In this document: piece by piece, positions 54,536 through 63,477 of the stretch
Layout of the letters: every line of letters starts with the position of its first letter
Position numbering within the stretch: the first letter of the stretch is position 1
Assembly (NCBI RefSeq): GCF_043729335.1
Contig: NZ_JAYTLQ010000002.1
Span: 186,001 to 250,000 of the forward strand
Source of the DNA: Crenothrix sp043729335
Lineage (GTDB): Bacteria > Pseudomonadota > Gammaproteobacteria > Methylococcales > Methylomonadaceae
DNA: 64,000 nt
Direction: 5' to 3'
Notes under the pieces: model-generated
Seen by the model: only the letters and a program-made list of their open reading frames with translations
Database searches by the model: none
What the model was told of the DNA's origin: nothing
Position numbers and translations under genes: made by a program

Positions 54536-57500
54536 ATGTATAAAAAAATAATTCATTATGTTTTCTTGGTCATCTTGCTAAATCCTTGTTACCTGCAAGC
54601 CAAGCCCCTATGCGATCAATGGTTTGCGAAGATTGTTTCTGTGCAAGGCCAGGTCGACGTTAAATATTACACTCAACCCGATTGGGAATTGGCGCACCAA
54701 AATGGCTCACTATGCTTCGGTGACAGTATTCGTACCGGAAAATACGGCCGTGTAGTTTTAAAATTTACCAATGAAGCGCTTACCACCTTAGACCAAAGCT
54801 CCACGCTCATTCTACCCGATCCTAAAAGAGAATCCACATCCTGGTTTATTGATTTAATTGAGGGCAGAGGCTTTTTTAGAAGTCGTCACAATCAGGAATT
54901 GGATATACACACGCCGTTTCTTAATGCTGTGCATAAAGGCACTGAATTTTTAGTCACCGTCAATAATGACAAAACCACTGTCAGTGTTTTCGATGGGAGC
55001 GTATCAGCAGAAAATAAGGCCGGGCATATTTTGGCGACACAAGGTTTTAGCGCTGAGGCTGAGCGCAATCAGCCACCCAAAATACGGGCATTAACGGTAA
55101 CGCCGGAAAACGCGGTGCAATGGGCGCTGTATTATCCGCCGATTGCCGATTATCAAAGCCAAAAATTATCTTCTGTAGAACCCCAGTTGCAACCGGCATT
55201 AACGGCGTATCAACAGGGTAATTTATCAACGGCTTTAGCGCTATTAAATAACCTACCGGAATCACAGCGCGATGCGAATACATCTACATTCACCGCGTCT
55301 TTGCTATTGACTGTCGGGCGTTTGGATGAGGCGCAGCCCCATATTAACCAGGCTTTAAAACTGGAACCTAACAACAGCACAGCCATGGGATTGCAAGCGA
55401 TTATCGCTGTAGCGCAAAATCAGCATGAATTGGCGTTACAACAGGCGCAAAAAGCGGTGGCGATAAATCCCAAATCAGAAGTTGCTCAGATTGCTTTGTC
55501 ATATGCCTACCAGTCTCAATTTAAGGTTGAAGAGGCTTTAAAGTCAGCTCAGATTGCGGCAGCATTAGCCCCCAATAATGCGTTGGCATGGGCGAGACTT
55601 TCTGAGTTACAGCTTTCGGTTTGTGACCGTGATGCGGCATTAGAATCTGCCCAAAAAGCACAAACGCTTAATCCTGATCTGGCCAGAATCCATACCATAA
55701 AAGGCTTTGCCGAACTTGCTGACAATAATATCAATAACGGTAAGCAAGCCTTCACTCAGGCAATCAGCATTGATTCATCTGATCCTATCGCCTATTTAGG
55801 ATTAGGGTTGGCAAAAATCAGACAAGGCCAACTTGAAGAAGGTAAAAGTGATTTAGAAATTGCGGTCAACCTTGATCCTAATAATTCGATTTTGCGCAGT
55901 TATTTGGGTAAATCTTTCTATGAATTGAAAAATAAAGAATTTGCGGGCAAGGAGTTTGACATCGCCAAAACCGTGGACAATAAAGACCCAACGCCTTGGT
56001 TTTACGATGCTATTCTTAAACAAACGACTAATCGTCCGGTTGAAGCGCTGCATGATATGCAAAAAGCCATTGAGTTAAATGATAATCGGGGAGTATATCG
56101 GTCTAAATTATTGCTGGATGAAGATAAAGCTGTGCGTAGTGCGAGTTTAGGCCGCATTTATAAAGAATTAGGCTTTGATGATGTGGCGCGTCAACAGGCA
56201 ACAATTTCTTTGACAGTAGATCCTAGTAATTATAGTGCTCACCGATTATTAGCGGATAGCTATCTTTATCGCCCACGCCAGGAAATTGCCCGTGCCAGTG
56301 AAATTTTGCAGGCGCAATTATTACAGCCTTTAAATTACAACCCAATACAACCACAACTAGCTTATACCGACTTGAATATTCCCAAAAGTTCCGGTTTTGC
56401 CGATACATCATTCAATGAATACAGCCGCCTTTTTGAGGGCAATCAACATCGTCTTACAGCAACGGGTCTTTATGGCTCAAATGATACGCGGGCAGATGAA
56501 GCGGTACTATCTGGGATTCATAACAAGTTTGCTTACAGTTTAGGGCAAATGCACTACCAAACTGATGGTTTTCGTTCTAATGCTGATTTGAAACACAATC
56601 TGTATAATGTCTTTGGCCAGTATGAATTTTCACCCCAATTAAGTATGCAAGCAGAATACCGCTATCGGGATACTGAACAAGGCGATATTCAGATGACTGG
56701 CAGCGCTACAAATTCTGACAAAAATTTTCGACGTAATTTGCAACAAAGCACTTACCGTCTTGGTGCAAAATATTCGCCAGCACAACATTCAGATTTATTA
56801 TTTTCTTATATCTATGCAGATAGGCATGAAGATGTCAAAGGTTTGGAGTTAACTACATTTTATAACGGTAACGCCAATCATCATGGCTACCAGTTCGAAG
56901 CCCAATACCTATATCACAGTGAAAGATTTAATAGCGTAATAGGCGGCGGTTCATATCAGTCGAATAATAATCGTCTATTTAATGCCTTTATACCTCAATT
57001 CAATCGCTTTATATCTACAATAAATGATAAAGATTATGAAAATAATCAAAACTTCGGCTATATCTATACTCATATTAATCTGCTAAAAAATATCGTAGCC
57101 ACAACCGGTTTATCTTATGACAATTATCTTGATGATCTTGAAAATGCAAACTTCACAATCAGCCAACTCAGTCCTAAGCTCGGTTTGCAATGGCAGATTA
57201 ATAAAGCTTTAACTTTGCGTATTGCAGGCTTTCAAACGGTTAAAGCACCTATCGTCATCAACCAATTAATTCAACCCATGCAAGTTGCAGGGTTTAACCA
57301 ATTTTTTGATGATCCCAATGGTACCCGCGCAACGCAGTATGGTGTAGGGGTGGACATGCACCCAACAAATAATTTTTATATGGGTGCGGAAGCTTACAAA
57401 CGTGACTTGAATGTACCTTCAATTGACACAACAAAAAAAAGCGCCGTATTCAGTAAACAGGAACAAGAACTTTACCGACTATATTTCAATTGGTTACCTC

Positions 57501-57898
57501 ATGTTAATTGGCAGCTTAATTCAGAAATGCGCTTTGAAAGCTTTCGTGGACAAAAACAACACAATGATTATCAATCAGTAGAGTCTGGGTATATTCCCTT
57601 AAATGTACGTTATTTTAATACGTCAGGATTTTTTGCCGATGTTACTGGGCAATTCGTGCATCAATCTGTGTTGGGTGGCGCTCAAAATTTAGAAAGCTTT
57701 AAGAGCAATTTTATACTGCTGGATGCGGCTGTCGGTTATCGCTTTCCAAAACAATACGGCATGATTAGCCTAGAGGCAAAAAACCTGCTGGATAAAAATT
57801 TTAAATACCGAGATCGTAGTTATCAAATGAATGAATACCGAGCATCGGATTTAATACCAGAGCGATTGTTGTTTGCTCGCCTCACTTTAAACTTTTAA
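54536..57898 (+). CDS. FecR-TPR-outer-membrane beta-barrel fusion protein
   Basis: A 1120-residue exported protein with three parts. A signal peptide (YVFLVILLNPCYLQA) is followed by a FecR-like domain (about residues 30-180: IVSVQGQVDV, GDSIRTGKYGRVVLKF, EGRGFFRSR, TEFLVTVNND, VFDGSVSA). A long run of TPR repeats spans about residues 210-630 (for example NQALKLEPNNSTAMGLQ and IAVNLDPNNSILRSYLGKSF). The last 460 residues are beta-barrel-like, ending AKNLLDKNFKYRD and RLTLNF, as in TonB-dependent receptor barrels, but no plug domain or TonB box is seen. The layout recalls TPR-barrel exporters such as PgaA or BcsC. The ATG at 54536 is preferred over the upstream TTG because it gives a clean signal peptide. 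Confidence 0.82.
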   Translation: MYKKIIHYVFLVILLNPCYLQAKPLCDQWFAKIVSVQGQVDVKYYTQPDWELAHQNGSLCFGDSIRTGKYGRVVLKFTNEALTTLDQSSTLILPDPKRESTSWFIDLIEGRGFFRSRHNQELDIHTPFLNAVHKGTEFLVTVNNDKTTVSVFDGSVSAENKAGHILATQGFSAEAERNQPPKIRALTVTPENAVQWALYYPPIADYQSQKLSSVEPQLQPALTAYQQGNLSTALALLNNLPESQRDANTSTFTASLLLTVGRLDEAQPHINQALKLEPNNSTAMGLQAIIAVAQNQHELALQQAQKAVAINPKSEVAQIALSYAYQSQFKVEEALKSAQIAAALAPNNALAWARLSELQLSVCDRDAALESAQKAQTLNPDLARIHTIKGFAELADNNINNGKQAFTQAISIDSSDPIAYLGLGLAKIRQGQLEEGKSDLEIAVNLDPNNSILRSYLGKSFYELKNKEFAGKEFDIAKTVDNKDPTPWFYDAILKQTTNRPVEALHDMQKAIELNDNRGVYRSKLLLDEDKAVRSASLGRIYKELGFDDVARQQATISLTVDPSNYSAHRLLADSYLYRPRQEIARASEILQAQLLQPLNYNPIQPQLAYTDLNIPKSSGFADTSFNEYSRLFEGNQHRLTATGLYGSNDTRADEAVLSGIHNKFAYSLGQMHYQTDGFRSNADLKHNLYNVFGQYEFSPQLSMQAEYRYRDTEQGDIQMTGSATNSDKNFRRNLQQSTYRLGAKYSPAQHSDLLFSYIYADRHEDVKGLELTTFYNGNANHHGYQFEAQYLYHSERFNSVIGGGSYQSNNNRLFNAFIPQFNRFISTINDKDYENNQNFGYIYTHINLLKNIVATTGLSYDNYLDDLENANFTISQLSPKLGLQWQINKALTLRIAGFQTVKAPIVINQLIQPMQVAGFNQFFDDPNGTRATQYGVGVDMHPTNNFYMGAEAYKRDLNVPSIDTTKKSAVFSKQEQELYRLYFNWLPHVNWQLNSEMRFESFRGQKQHNDYQSVESGYIPLNVRYFNTSGFFADVTGQFVHQSVLGGAQNLESFKSNFILLDAAVGYRFPKQYGMISLEAKNLLDKNFKYRDRSYQMNEYRASDLIPERLLFARLTLNF

Positions 57899-57920
57899 TA
57901 TTAAAAAACCTGGAGAAACC

Positions 57921-58154
57921 ATGAAAAAATTCAATATCAGTGCCTTAAAACCAGAAACCATTAAAGACATAGAAGCCTTAATCGGGTCTGAACTAGCACA
58001 TTTGGTTGCAGTTGACACCACTAACCAACCTATATTGCTTAGCGACGATGACATCAAAGCATCTCCAGCCAACCAAACAGAAGTCAATCAGCTAACAGCA
58101 ACACGCATGTGTAGAGTTTTAATCGGAGGAGTATGGATTTACTTCCCCTGTTAA
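57921..58154 (+). CDS. Small unrecognised peptide downstream of the FecR-TPR-barrel gene
   Basis: A 77-residue product with a good ribosome site (GGAG, five bases before the ATG), 22 bp behind the barrel gene, so probably co-transcribed. It has a polar, acidic N-terminal part (KPETIKDIEALIGSELAHL) and a hydrophobic C-terminal tail that begins and ends with cysteine (CRVLIGGVWIYFPC). No signal peptide. I do not recognise the family. The leader-plus-core shape is reminiscent of peptide precursors, but no modifying enzyme is nearby. Confidence 0.6.
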   Translation: MKKFNISALKPETIKDIEALIGSELAHLVAVDTTNQPILLSDDDIKASPANQTEVNQLTATRMCRVLIGGVWIYFPC

Positions 58155-58424
58155 AGTTCTTTTTAGCGGAAGGTTGTTAAACGCGGGAGTCTTTCAAGCT
58201 TAACGGGGTAAATACACCTCTAAGCAAAACACGCAGAGTAAGCCACAAGGAGCTTACTTACACGACCCGCGAAAAGAGCGAAAATGATTACGAGTTTCTC
58301 AGTGCCGAGAAAACTTGATAAAAAATGCCCAGATATCTACAGTTCGGATACTGGGCGTTTTAATATTTACGTAATAGATAAATCAAGCCTTCAGAATGCC
58401 AAAGCTGTTTTACCAACCCACCAA

Positions 58425-58838
58425 TCAATTAAGCGCCTTGGCACAGATTACGGCATACTCTACATCGGTAACTTGAATTTTTAACCTGTTTTTTTCATTT
58501 AAAGAGGCCCCTAAAAAGGTGAGTATTTTGCCTTTTAAATCAGCAACCGTTCTGGGATTGTCTTTTACTTTTATATCCAAGTCAGAATTAAGCGGCAATG
58601 CGCTAAGTTGACTCTGGTCAGCAGGATTAGCCGCCTCCAACTTCTCTTTTACCGTAAATATAATCTTATCAAAATGCAGCACCGGCTGCTGGACAGTCCC
58701 TGTCGCTGACGGACAAGTAGCAATCGCCGGAACGCCTTTGCTATCAACCGGAGGCACAGCCGCCAAAGATTGGCTAAAAGAAAAAATAAAAGCGGCGGCA
58801 AGCACCACAGGAAAAAACGTTTTTACATGTTTGTTCAT
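58425..58838 (-). CDS. Exported protein of unknown function
   Basis: From the ATG at 58838 (137 residues) the protein has a clear signal peptide (HVKTFFPVVLAAAFIFSFS, cleavage near SLAA-VPP). The mature part contains FDKIIFTVKEKLEA, LPLNSDLDIKVKDNPRTVAD and LKIQVTDVEYAVICAK. I do not recognise the family. The frame is open up to 58928, but those codons give no sensible signal. GAGG lies about nine bases before the chosen ATG. It faces the peptide gene at 57921. Confidence 0.65.
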   Translation of the reverse strand: MNKHVKTFFPVVLAAAFIFSFSQSLAAVPPVDSKGVPAIATCPSATGTVQQPVLHFDKIIFTVKEKLEAANPADQSQLSALPLNSDLDIKVKDNPRTVADLKGKILTFLGASLNEKNRLKIQVTDVEYAVICAKALN

Positions 58839-59229
58839 GATCTCGACCCTCATACAAGAAACAATTACAAATTCGGACTCTTGAAAAACACAGCCCAAGC
58901 AACGCCTCGACACAGGAAAATACACCATCGCAATTAACCAAGGCGCTTAGTGAAGCTATCAAAGTGCCAAAATATTGTCAATAAAAATAGAATCACGTTG
59001 CAATTTATCGATTTTTCGCACCAACAATGCTTTTTTAATTAAAGAGTAAGCTATCAGCATTACAATTTCATCTAGAACCTAGTAAAATGACTGGTTAAGT
59101 ATTAGCATTAACTTTAATTTTGCAGTCATTTGTTTAGTTTTTTAAGCAGACTCAAAACCTGATTTATTAAAAAACGCTTACAATTTAATAACATTGCAAA
59201 AATCATCTTATGAATATTGAGGTATTAGC
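58839..59229. other. Leader region upstream of ilvB
   Basis: About 390 AT-rich bases between divergent genes. The ilv promoter must lie here, but no convincing hexamer pair was found, nor a branched-chain amino-acid-rich leader peptide with attenuator hairpins. GAGG lies seven bases before the ilvB GTG start. Confidence 0.5.
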
Positions 59230-60966
59230 GTGGAGCTAAGCGGCGCGGAAATTCTGATTCAAAGCCTGAAAGACGAAGGTGTAGAATTTATTTTTGGCTA
59301 TCCCGGTGGGGCAGTGTTGCATATTTATGATGCACTGTACCAACAGGAAGATATCAAACACATATTGGTCAGGCACGAGCAAGGCGCTACCCATGCAGCT
59401 GATGGCTATGCACGCGCAACCGGAAAACCCGGTGTGGTGTTGGTCACTTCTGGCCCCGGTGCTACCAATGCAGTTACAGGTATTGCAACGGCTTACATGG
59501 ATTCCATTCCCATGGTAATCATTTCTGGCCAAGTATCCTTGCCCGTTATAGGCAGCGATGCGTTCCAGGAAGTCGACATGATCGGCATTACCCGCCCTTG
59601 CGTTAAGCATAATTATTTGGTGAAAGATGTCACCAAGCTGGCTGAAACCATTAAAAAGGCGTTTTATGTAGCGACTACCGGTCGCCCTGGCCCAGTGGTT
59701 GTCGATGTGCCCAAAGACATTACCTCGCCGCTGATTAAAGTACCCTACAAGTACCCCAAAAAGGTGAGTATTCGCTCTTACGAGCCTACGGTTACTACTG
59801 ACAAAGGCCACTATAAAAAAGCACTGGAATTAATACTGGCAGCACAACGGCCCATTATTTATTCGGGCGGCGGCGTGGTGCTGGGCAATGGCAGCAAGGA
59901 ATTAACCGAGCTAACGCACACGCTGGGCTTTCCGATTACCAATACGCTAATGGGTTTGGGGGCTTTTCCTGCTACCGATAAGCAGTTTATTGGCATGTTG
60001 GGCATGCACGGTACCTACGAAGCCAATATGGCCATGCACGAAAGTGATTTGATCATTGCCATAGGCTCAAGGTTTGATGACCGCGTTACCGGTAAGCTCG
60101 AACTATTTTGCCCGTATGCCAAAATCATCCATTTTGATGTCGATCCGGCCTCCATATCTAAAACGGTTAAGGTGGATGTGGCTATTGTCAGCGACGTTAA
60201 ACCTGCGCTTGAACAAATGCTGGAGCTGATTAAAGACAGCGATAAAAAACCCGGCAAAAAAGCGTTGGAAGCCTGGTGGAAGCAAATCGAAGAATGGCGC
60301 GCTATTAATTGCCTGGATTATGACCGTAACAGCCCGTTGATTAAGCCGCAATATGTTGTTGAGCAGCTGTACCAAGTCACCAAGGGTAATGCTTATGTAA
60401 CGTCTGATGTTGGCCAACACCAAATGTGGGCCGCACAGTATTATCATTTTGACAAACCACGGCGTTGGATTAACTCCGGTGGTTTAGGCACGATGGGCTT
60501 TGGTCTGCCTGCGGCTATTGGCGTTAAGTTGGCGTTTCCTGATTCGGATGTTGCCTGCATTACCGGTGAAGCCAGCATACAAATGTGTATTCAGGAGTTA
60601 TCAACGGCTAAGCAATATAAAACACCGATCAAAATTATTAACCTGAATAACCGTTATATGGGCATGGTTAGGCAATGGCAGGAGTTTACTTACGAATGTC
60701 GCTATTCGCATTCTTATATGGATACGTTGCCAGAGTTTGTTAAATTGGCAGAAGCCTATGGCCATGTGGGTATGCGCATTGAAAAACCGGAAGATGTCCG
60801 CCCTGCCCTTGAAGAAGCGTTTGCTTTAAAAGACCGCACGGTATTCATGGACTTTATAACCGATAGGACTGAAAACGTTTACCCGATGATTGAAGCGGGT
60901 AAAGGTCATCATGATATGAAATTACGGGTCGCCCCAGGCACGCCAACCGATAGGGAATTAGCGTAA
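59230..60966 (+). CDS. ilvB: Acetolactate synthase large subunit
   Basis: Acetohydroxyacid synthase joins pyruvate with pyruvate or 2-oxobutyrate, the first common step to valine, leucine and isoleucine; it needs thiamine diphosphate and FAD. The 578-residue catalytic subunit has FIFGYPGGAVLHIYDAL, the catalytic glutamate in RHEQGATHAADGYARATG, AFQEVDMIGITRP, and the thiamine-diphosphate site GEASIQMCIQELSTAKQY with LNNRYMGMVRQWQE. It most resembles the IlvI-type large subunit paired with IlvH. The start is GTG at 59230. The stop overlaps ilvH (TAATG). Confidence 0.96.
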   Translation: MELSGAEILIQSLKDEGVEFIFGYPGGAVLHIYDALYQQEDIKHILVRHEQGATHAADGYARATGKPGVVLVTSGPGATNAVTGIATAYMDSIPMVIISGQVSLPVIGSDAFQEVDMIGITRPCVKHNYLVKDVTKLAETIKKAFYVATTGRPGPVVVDVPKDITSPLIKVPYKYPKKVSIRSYEPTVTTDKGHYKKALELILAAQRPIIYSGGGVVLGNGSKELTELTHTLGFPITNTLMGLGAFPATDKQFIGMLGMHGTYEANMAMHESDLIIAIGSRFDDRVTGKLELFCPYAKIIHFDVDPASISKTVKVDVAIVSDVKPALEQMLELIKDSDKKPGKKALEAWWKQIEEWRAINCLDYDRNSPLIKPQYVVEQLYQVTKGNAYVTSDVGQHQMWAAQYYHFDKPRRWINSGGLGTMGFGLPAAIGVKLAFPDSDVACITGEASIQMCIQELSTAKQYKTPIKIINLNNRYMGMVRQWQEFTYECRYSHSYMDTLPEFVKLAEAYGHVGMRIEKPEDVRPALEEAFALKDRTVFMDFITDRTENVYPMIEAGKGHHDMKLRVAPGTPTDRELA

Positions 60967-61457
60967 TGAAACATATTATTTCTATTCTCATTGAAAATGA
61001 ATCGGGCGCATTATCACGCGTTGCCGGACTTTTTTCGGCACGGGGCTACAATATTGAATCGTTAACCGTGGCCGCAACCGAAGATGCCAGCTTGTCCCGC
61101 ATGACATTAGTAACACGCGGCAGTGACGAAGTGATTGAGCAAATCATTAAACAGCTGAACAAATTGATTGATGTGGTTAAGTTAGTCGATTTAGCGGATT
61201 ATATTCATATTGAACGCGAATTAATGCTGGTTAAAATTAAAACCAGCGACAAAAATCGTGAAGAAATTAAAAATATCGCGGATATTTTTCGCGGTAAAAT
61301 TATTGATGTGACGCCAGACTCTTATATTGTTGAAATTACCGGCCCATCCGATAAATTGGATTCATTCCTCGCGGCCATTGATGCCAAAAGCATTGTCGAA
61401 GTGGTACGTTCAGGGGCAACCGGTATTTCACGCGGCGAAAAAGGCCTGCATTTATAA
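60966..61457 (+). CDS. ilvH: Acetolactate synthase small (regulatory) subunit
   Basis: This subunit activates the large subunit and gives feedback inhibition by valine. The 163-residue product has an N-terminal ACT domain (ISILIENESGALSRVAGLFS, RGYNIESLTVAATED) and a C-terminal ACT-like region (LMLVKIKTSDKNREEIKNI, YIVEITGPSDKLDSF). Length matches IlvH. Its ATG overlaps the ilvB stop by one base, so the two subunits are probably made in a fixed ratio. Confidence 0.96.
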   Translation: MKHIISILIENESGALSRVAGLFSARGYNIESLTVAATEDASLSRMTLVTRGSDEVIEQIIKQLNKLIDVVKLVDLADYIHIERELMLVKIKTSDKNREEIKNIADIFRGKIIDVTPDSYIVEITGPSDKLDSFLAAIDAKSIVEVVRSGATGISRGEKGLHL

Positions 61458-61552
61458 GCATTATTTAGGTACAGAAGCTACGTTTCAAGATTAAAAATCG
61501 TCTCACTGTACTTTTCATCATTTTATTGACACCCAGAAAAACAGGAAAACAC

Positions 61553-62569
61553 ATGCACGTTTATTATGATAAAGATGCCGATCTTTCAATCATCAAAGGC
61601 AAAAAAGTTGCCATTATTGGTTACGGTTCACAAGGCCACGCCCACGCTAACAACCTAAAAGACAGCGGCGTTGATGTTGTTGTCGGCTTACGTGCCGGAT
61701 CACCTTCAGTAGCCAAAGCCCAAGCATGCGGCTTAACCGTTAAAGACGTACCGGAAGCGGTTGCTGGTGCGGATATTGTCATGATTTTAACGCCGGATGA
61801 ATTTCAATCACAACTGTACAAAGTTGAAATTGAACCCAATATCAAGCACGGTGCAGCACTGGCATTTGCACACGGGTTTTCTATTTTGTTCAATCAGGTT
61901 GTACCGCGTGCAGATTTGGATGTCATCATGATTGCACCGAAAGCGCCCGGTCATACTGTACGCTCTGAGTTTGTTCGCGGCGGCGGCGTACCGGATTTAA
62001 TCGCAATTTATAAAGACACGTCGGGCACTGCTAAAGCCATTTGTTTGTCTTATGCGTCTGCTATTGGTGGCGGCCGTTCTGGTATTATTGAAACCACGTT
62101 CCGTGATGAAGCCGAAACCGATTTATTCGGCGAACAAGCGGTATTATGTGGCGGTGCTGTGGAGCTAATTAAGGCAGGATTTGAAACCCTGGTTGAAGCA
62201 GGTTATGCGCCGGAAATGGCGTATTTTGAATGTTTACATGAATTGAAACTGATTGTTGATTTGATGTATGAAGGCGGCATTGCCAACATGAATTATTCAA
62301 TTTCTAATAATGCCGAGTATGGCGAGTATGTCACCGGCCCTAAAGTCATCAATGATGAAAGCCGTCTTGCCATGCGCGAAGCCTTAAAAAATATCAGAAA
62401 CGGCGAGTATGCCAAACGCTTTATCGTTGAGGGCTTGACCAATTATCCAGAAATGACCGCAAAACGCCGTTTGAATGCAGAGCATCCGATTGAAGTAGTG
62501 GGTGCGGAATTGCGCAGCATGATGCCGTGGATTAAAGCCAATCAAATTGTTGATAAAGCCAAGAACTAA
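61553..62569 (+). CDS. ilvC: Ketol-acid reductoisomerase (class I)
   Basis: IlvC isomerises and reduces acetolactate or acetohydroxybutyrate with NADPH. The 338-residue short-form enzyme has the NADPH loop AIIGYGSQGHAHANNL, IMIAPKAPGHTVRSEFVRGG, the metal-binding DEAETDLFGEQAVLCGG, and CLHELKLIVDLMYEGGI. The frame is open from 61526, but the ATG at 61553, preceded by ACAGGAAAA, gives the family start MHVYYDKDADLSIIKGKK. It follows ilvH by 95 bp and ends before a strong terminator. Confidence 0.97.
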   Translation: MHVYYDKDADLSIIKGKKVAIIGYGSQGHAHANNLKDSGVDVVVGLRAGSPSVAKAQACGLTVKDVPEAVAGADIVMILTPDEFQSQLYKVEIEPNIKHGAALAFAHGFSILFNQVVPRADLDVIMIAPKAPGHTVRSEFVRGGGVPDLIAIYKDTSGTAKAICLSYASAIGGGRSGIIETTFRDEAETDLFGEQAVLCGGAVELIKAGFETLVEAGYAPEMAYFECLHELKLIVDLMYEGGIANMNYSISNNAEYGEYVTGPKVINDESRLAMREALKNIRNGEYAKRFIVEGLTNYPEMTAKRRLNAEHPIEVVGAELRSMMPWIKANQIVDKAKN

Positions 62570-62623
62570 ACGCTAGCGCAGCACAGACATAGTGTAATTA
62601 ACACTACACTATCAACCTAAAAA

Positions 62624-62647
62624 GCCCATCTATAGATGGGCTTTTTT
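62624..62647 (+). terminator. Rho-independent terminator of the ilv operon
   Basis: GCCCATC and GATGGGC form a 7-bp stem around TATA, preceded by five A residues and followed by six T residues. It lies 55 bp after the ilvC stop codon. Confidence 0.9.
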
Positions 62648-62664
62648 GTGTCAAAAAGTGACAC
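62648..62664. promoter_or_regulatory. Palindrome GTGTCA-N5-TGACAC, candidate activator site
   Basis: A perfect 6+6 inverted repeat with a 5-bp AAAAG spacer, starting right after the ilv terminator. Its centre lies about 80 bp upstream of the GG of the sigma-54 promoter at 62736, a normal distance for an enhancer bound by an NtrC-type activator such as PrsR. The palindrome and distance are seen; the binding protein is inferred. Confidence 0.5.
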
Positions 62665-62735
62665 ATTTGTTCGCAGCTAGCTACCATAAAAGAATTTTCA
62701 ATAATTAATCCCAAAAAAATCAGTTGATTAAGTTG

Positions 62736-62751
62736 TGGCATGTATGTTGCT
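62736..62751 (+). promoter_or_regulatory. Sigma-54 (RpoN) promoter
   Basis: TGGCAT-GTATG-TTGCT matches the consensus TGGCAY-N5-TTGCW at all conserved positions, with the GG and GC dinucleotides exactly ten bases apart. Transcription would start near 62762, about 40 bases before the ATG at 62803. Confidence 0.85.
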
Positions 62752-62802
62752 TGGTCTTAAGAACATAAGCTTTCGTAATTCTGACTACATAAGGATGCCA
62801 CC

Positions 62803-63477
62803 ATGACTACTGTAACAAAATCCAGCACTGCCAAAATTATGATGTTTAATTCACTTAATCTTGCAGACGAAAATCAAACAGCAACATTATTAATTGATGA
62901 TTTCAGCATAAACCAACATGTTAGCGACAATGGCGTGGATAATAGCGCAACCAGTTCACAGGAAAAACTCGTCTCCGGCACAGCGCTTAAGCTAGCCACA
63001 CGCAATGTTTCTGCATTGGCAACCGGTGGCATTTACGAATTTGAAACTGTTATCATTGGCGGGTCTTTTTTAAAAATCAATAATACGGGGGGTTCAAACG
63101 GCAGCAGCTTTATAGAGTATTGTTTTGACCAGACCAACTTTGCCGCGTTAGGCAAAGGCATCTTATTAACCGCTATCGATGTTGATTTTGATATTTCTGT
63201 GAGTATCAGCATTAATGGCGGCCTTGCCAGCACAGAATTCCAAACCTATACAGGCTCACAGTTTTTTAAACTTTATTCAGCATTTAGCGGCGACCAAACA
63301 CAGTTCAACCGTGTCACTCGGTTGCGACTGGATTTTAAAGCGATACAATCGCATAACGTCAAATCGCAAATTACTCGCCTTGATGATTACAGAAAAGTAC
63401 CCAATCCCGCTATTCTCAGTTTATTAGGCCTGGGTGAAGTCGAATTAAGCGCTTTTCGTCAAAAAAAGCTGGGCTAG
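62803..63477 (+). CDS. Protein with a degenerate PEP-CTERM-like C-terminus
   Basis: A 224-residue protein behind a sigma-54 promoter, with AGGA seven bases before the ATG. The middle is rich in Ser, Thr, Asn and Gly (TGGIYEFETVIIGGSFLKIN) like many PEP-CTERM exported proteins. The C-terminus, residues 199-224, reads VPNPAILSLLGLG-EVELSAF-RQKK: the layout of a PEP-CTERM signal (VPEP, hydrophobic stretch, basic tail), but with Asn for Glu and two glutamates inside the membrane stretch. No N-terminal signal peptide is visible. It may be a variant, decayed or cytoplasmic relative. The main-domain family is unknown to me. Confidence 0.7.
   Translation: MTTVTKSSTAKIMMFNSLNLADENQTATLLIDDFSINQHVSDNGVDNSATSSQEKLVSGTALKLATRNVSALATGGIYEFETVIIGGSFLKINNTGGSNGSSFIEYCFDQTNFAALGKGILLTAIDVDFDISVSISINGGLASTEFQTYTGSQFFKLYSAFSGDQTQFNRVTRLRLDFKAIQSHNVKSQITRLDDYRKVPNPAILSLLGLGEVELSAFRQKKLG

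Noticed and set aside
58284..58484. 66-codon plus-strand frame overlapping the exported-protein gene
   Set aside because: Overlaps the 3' end of a better supported minus-strand gene and has no recognisable features.
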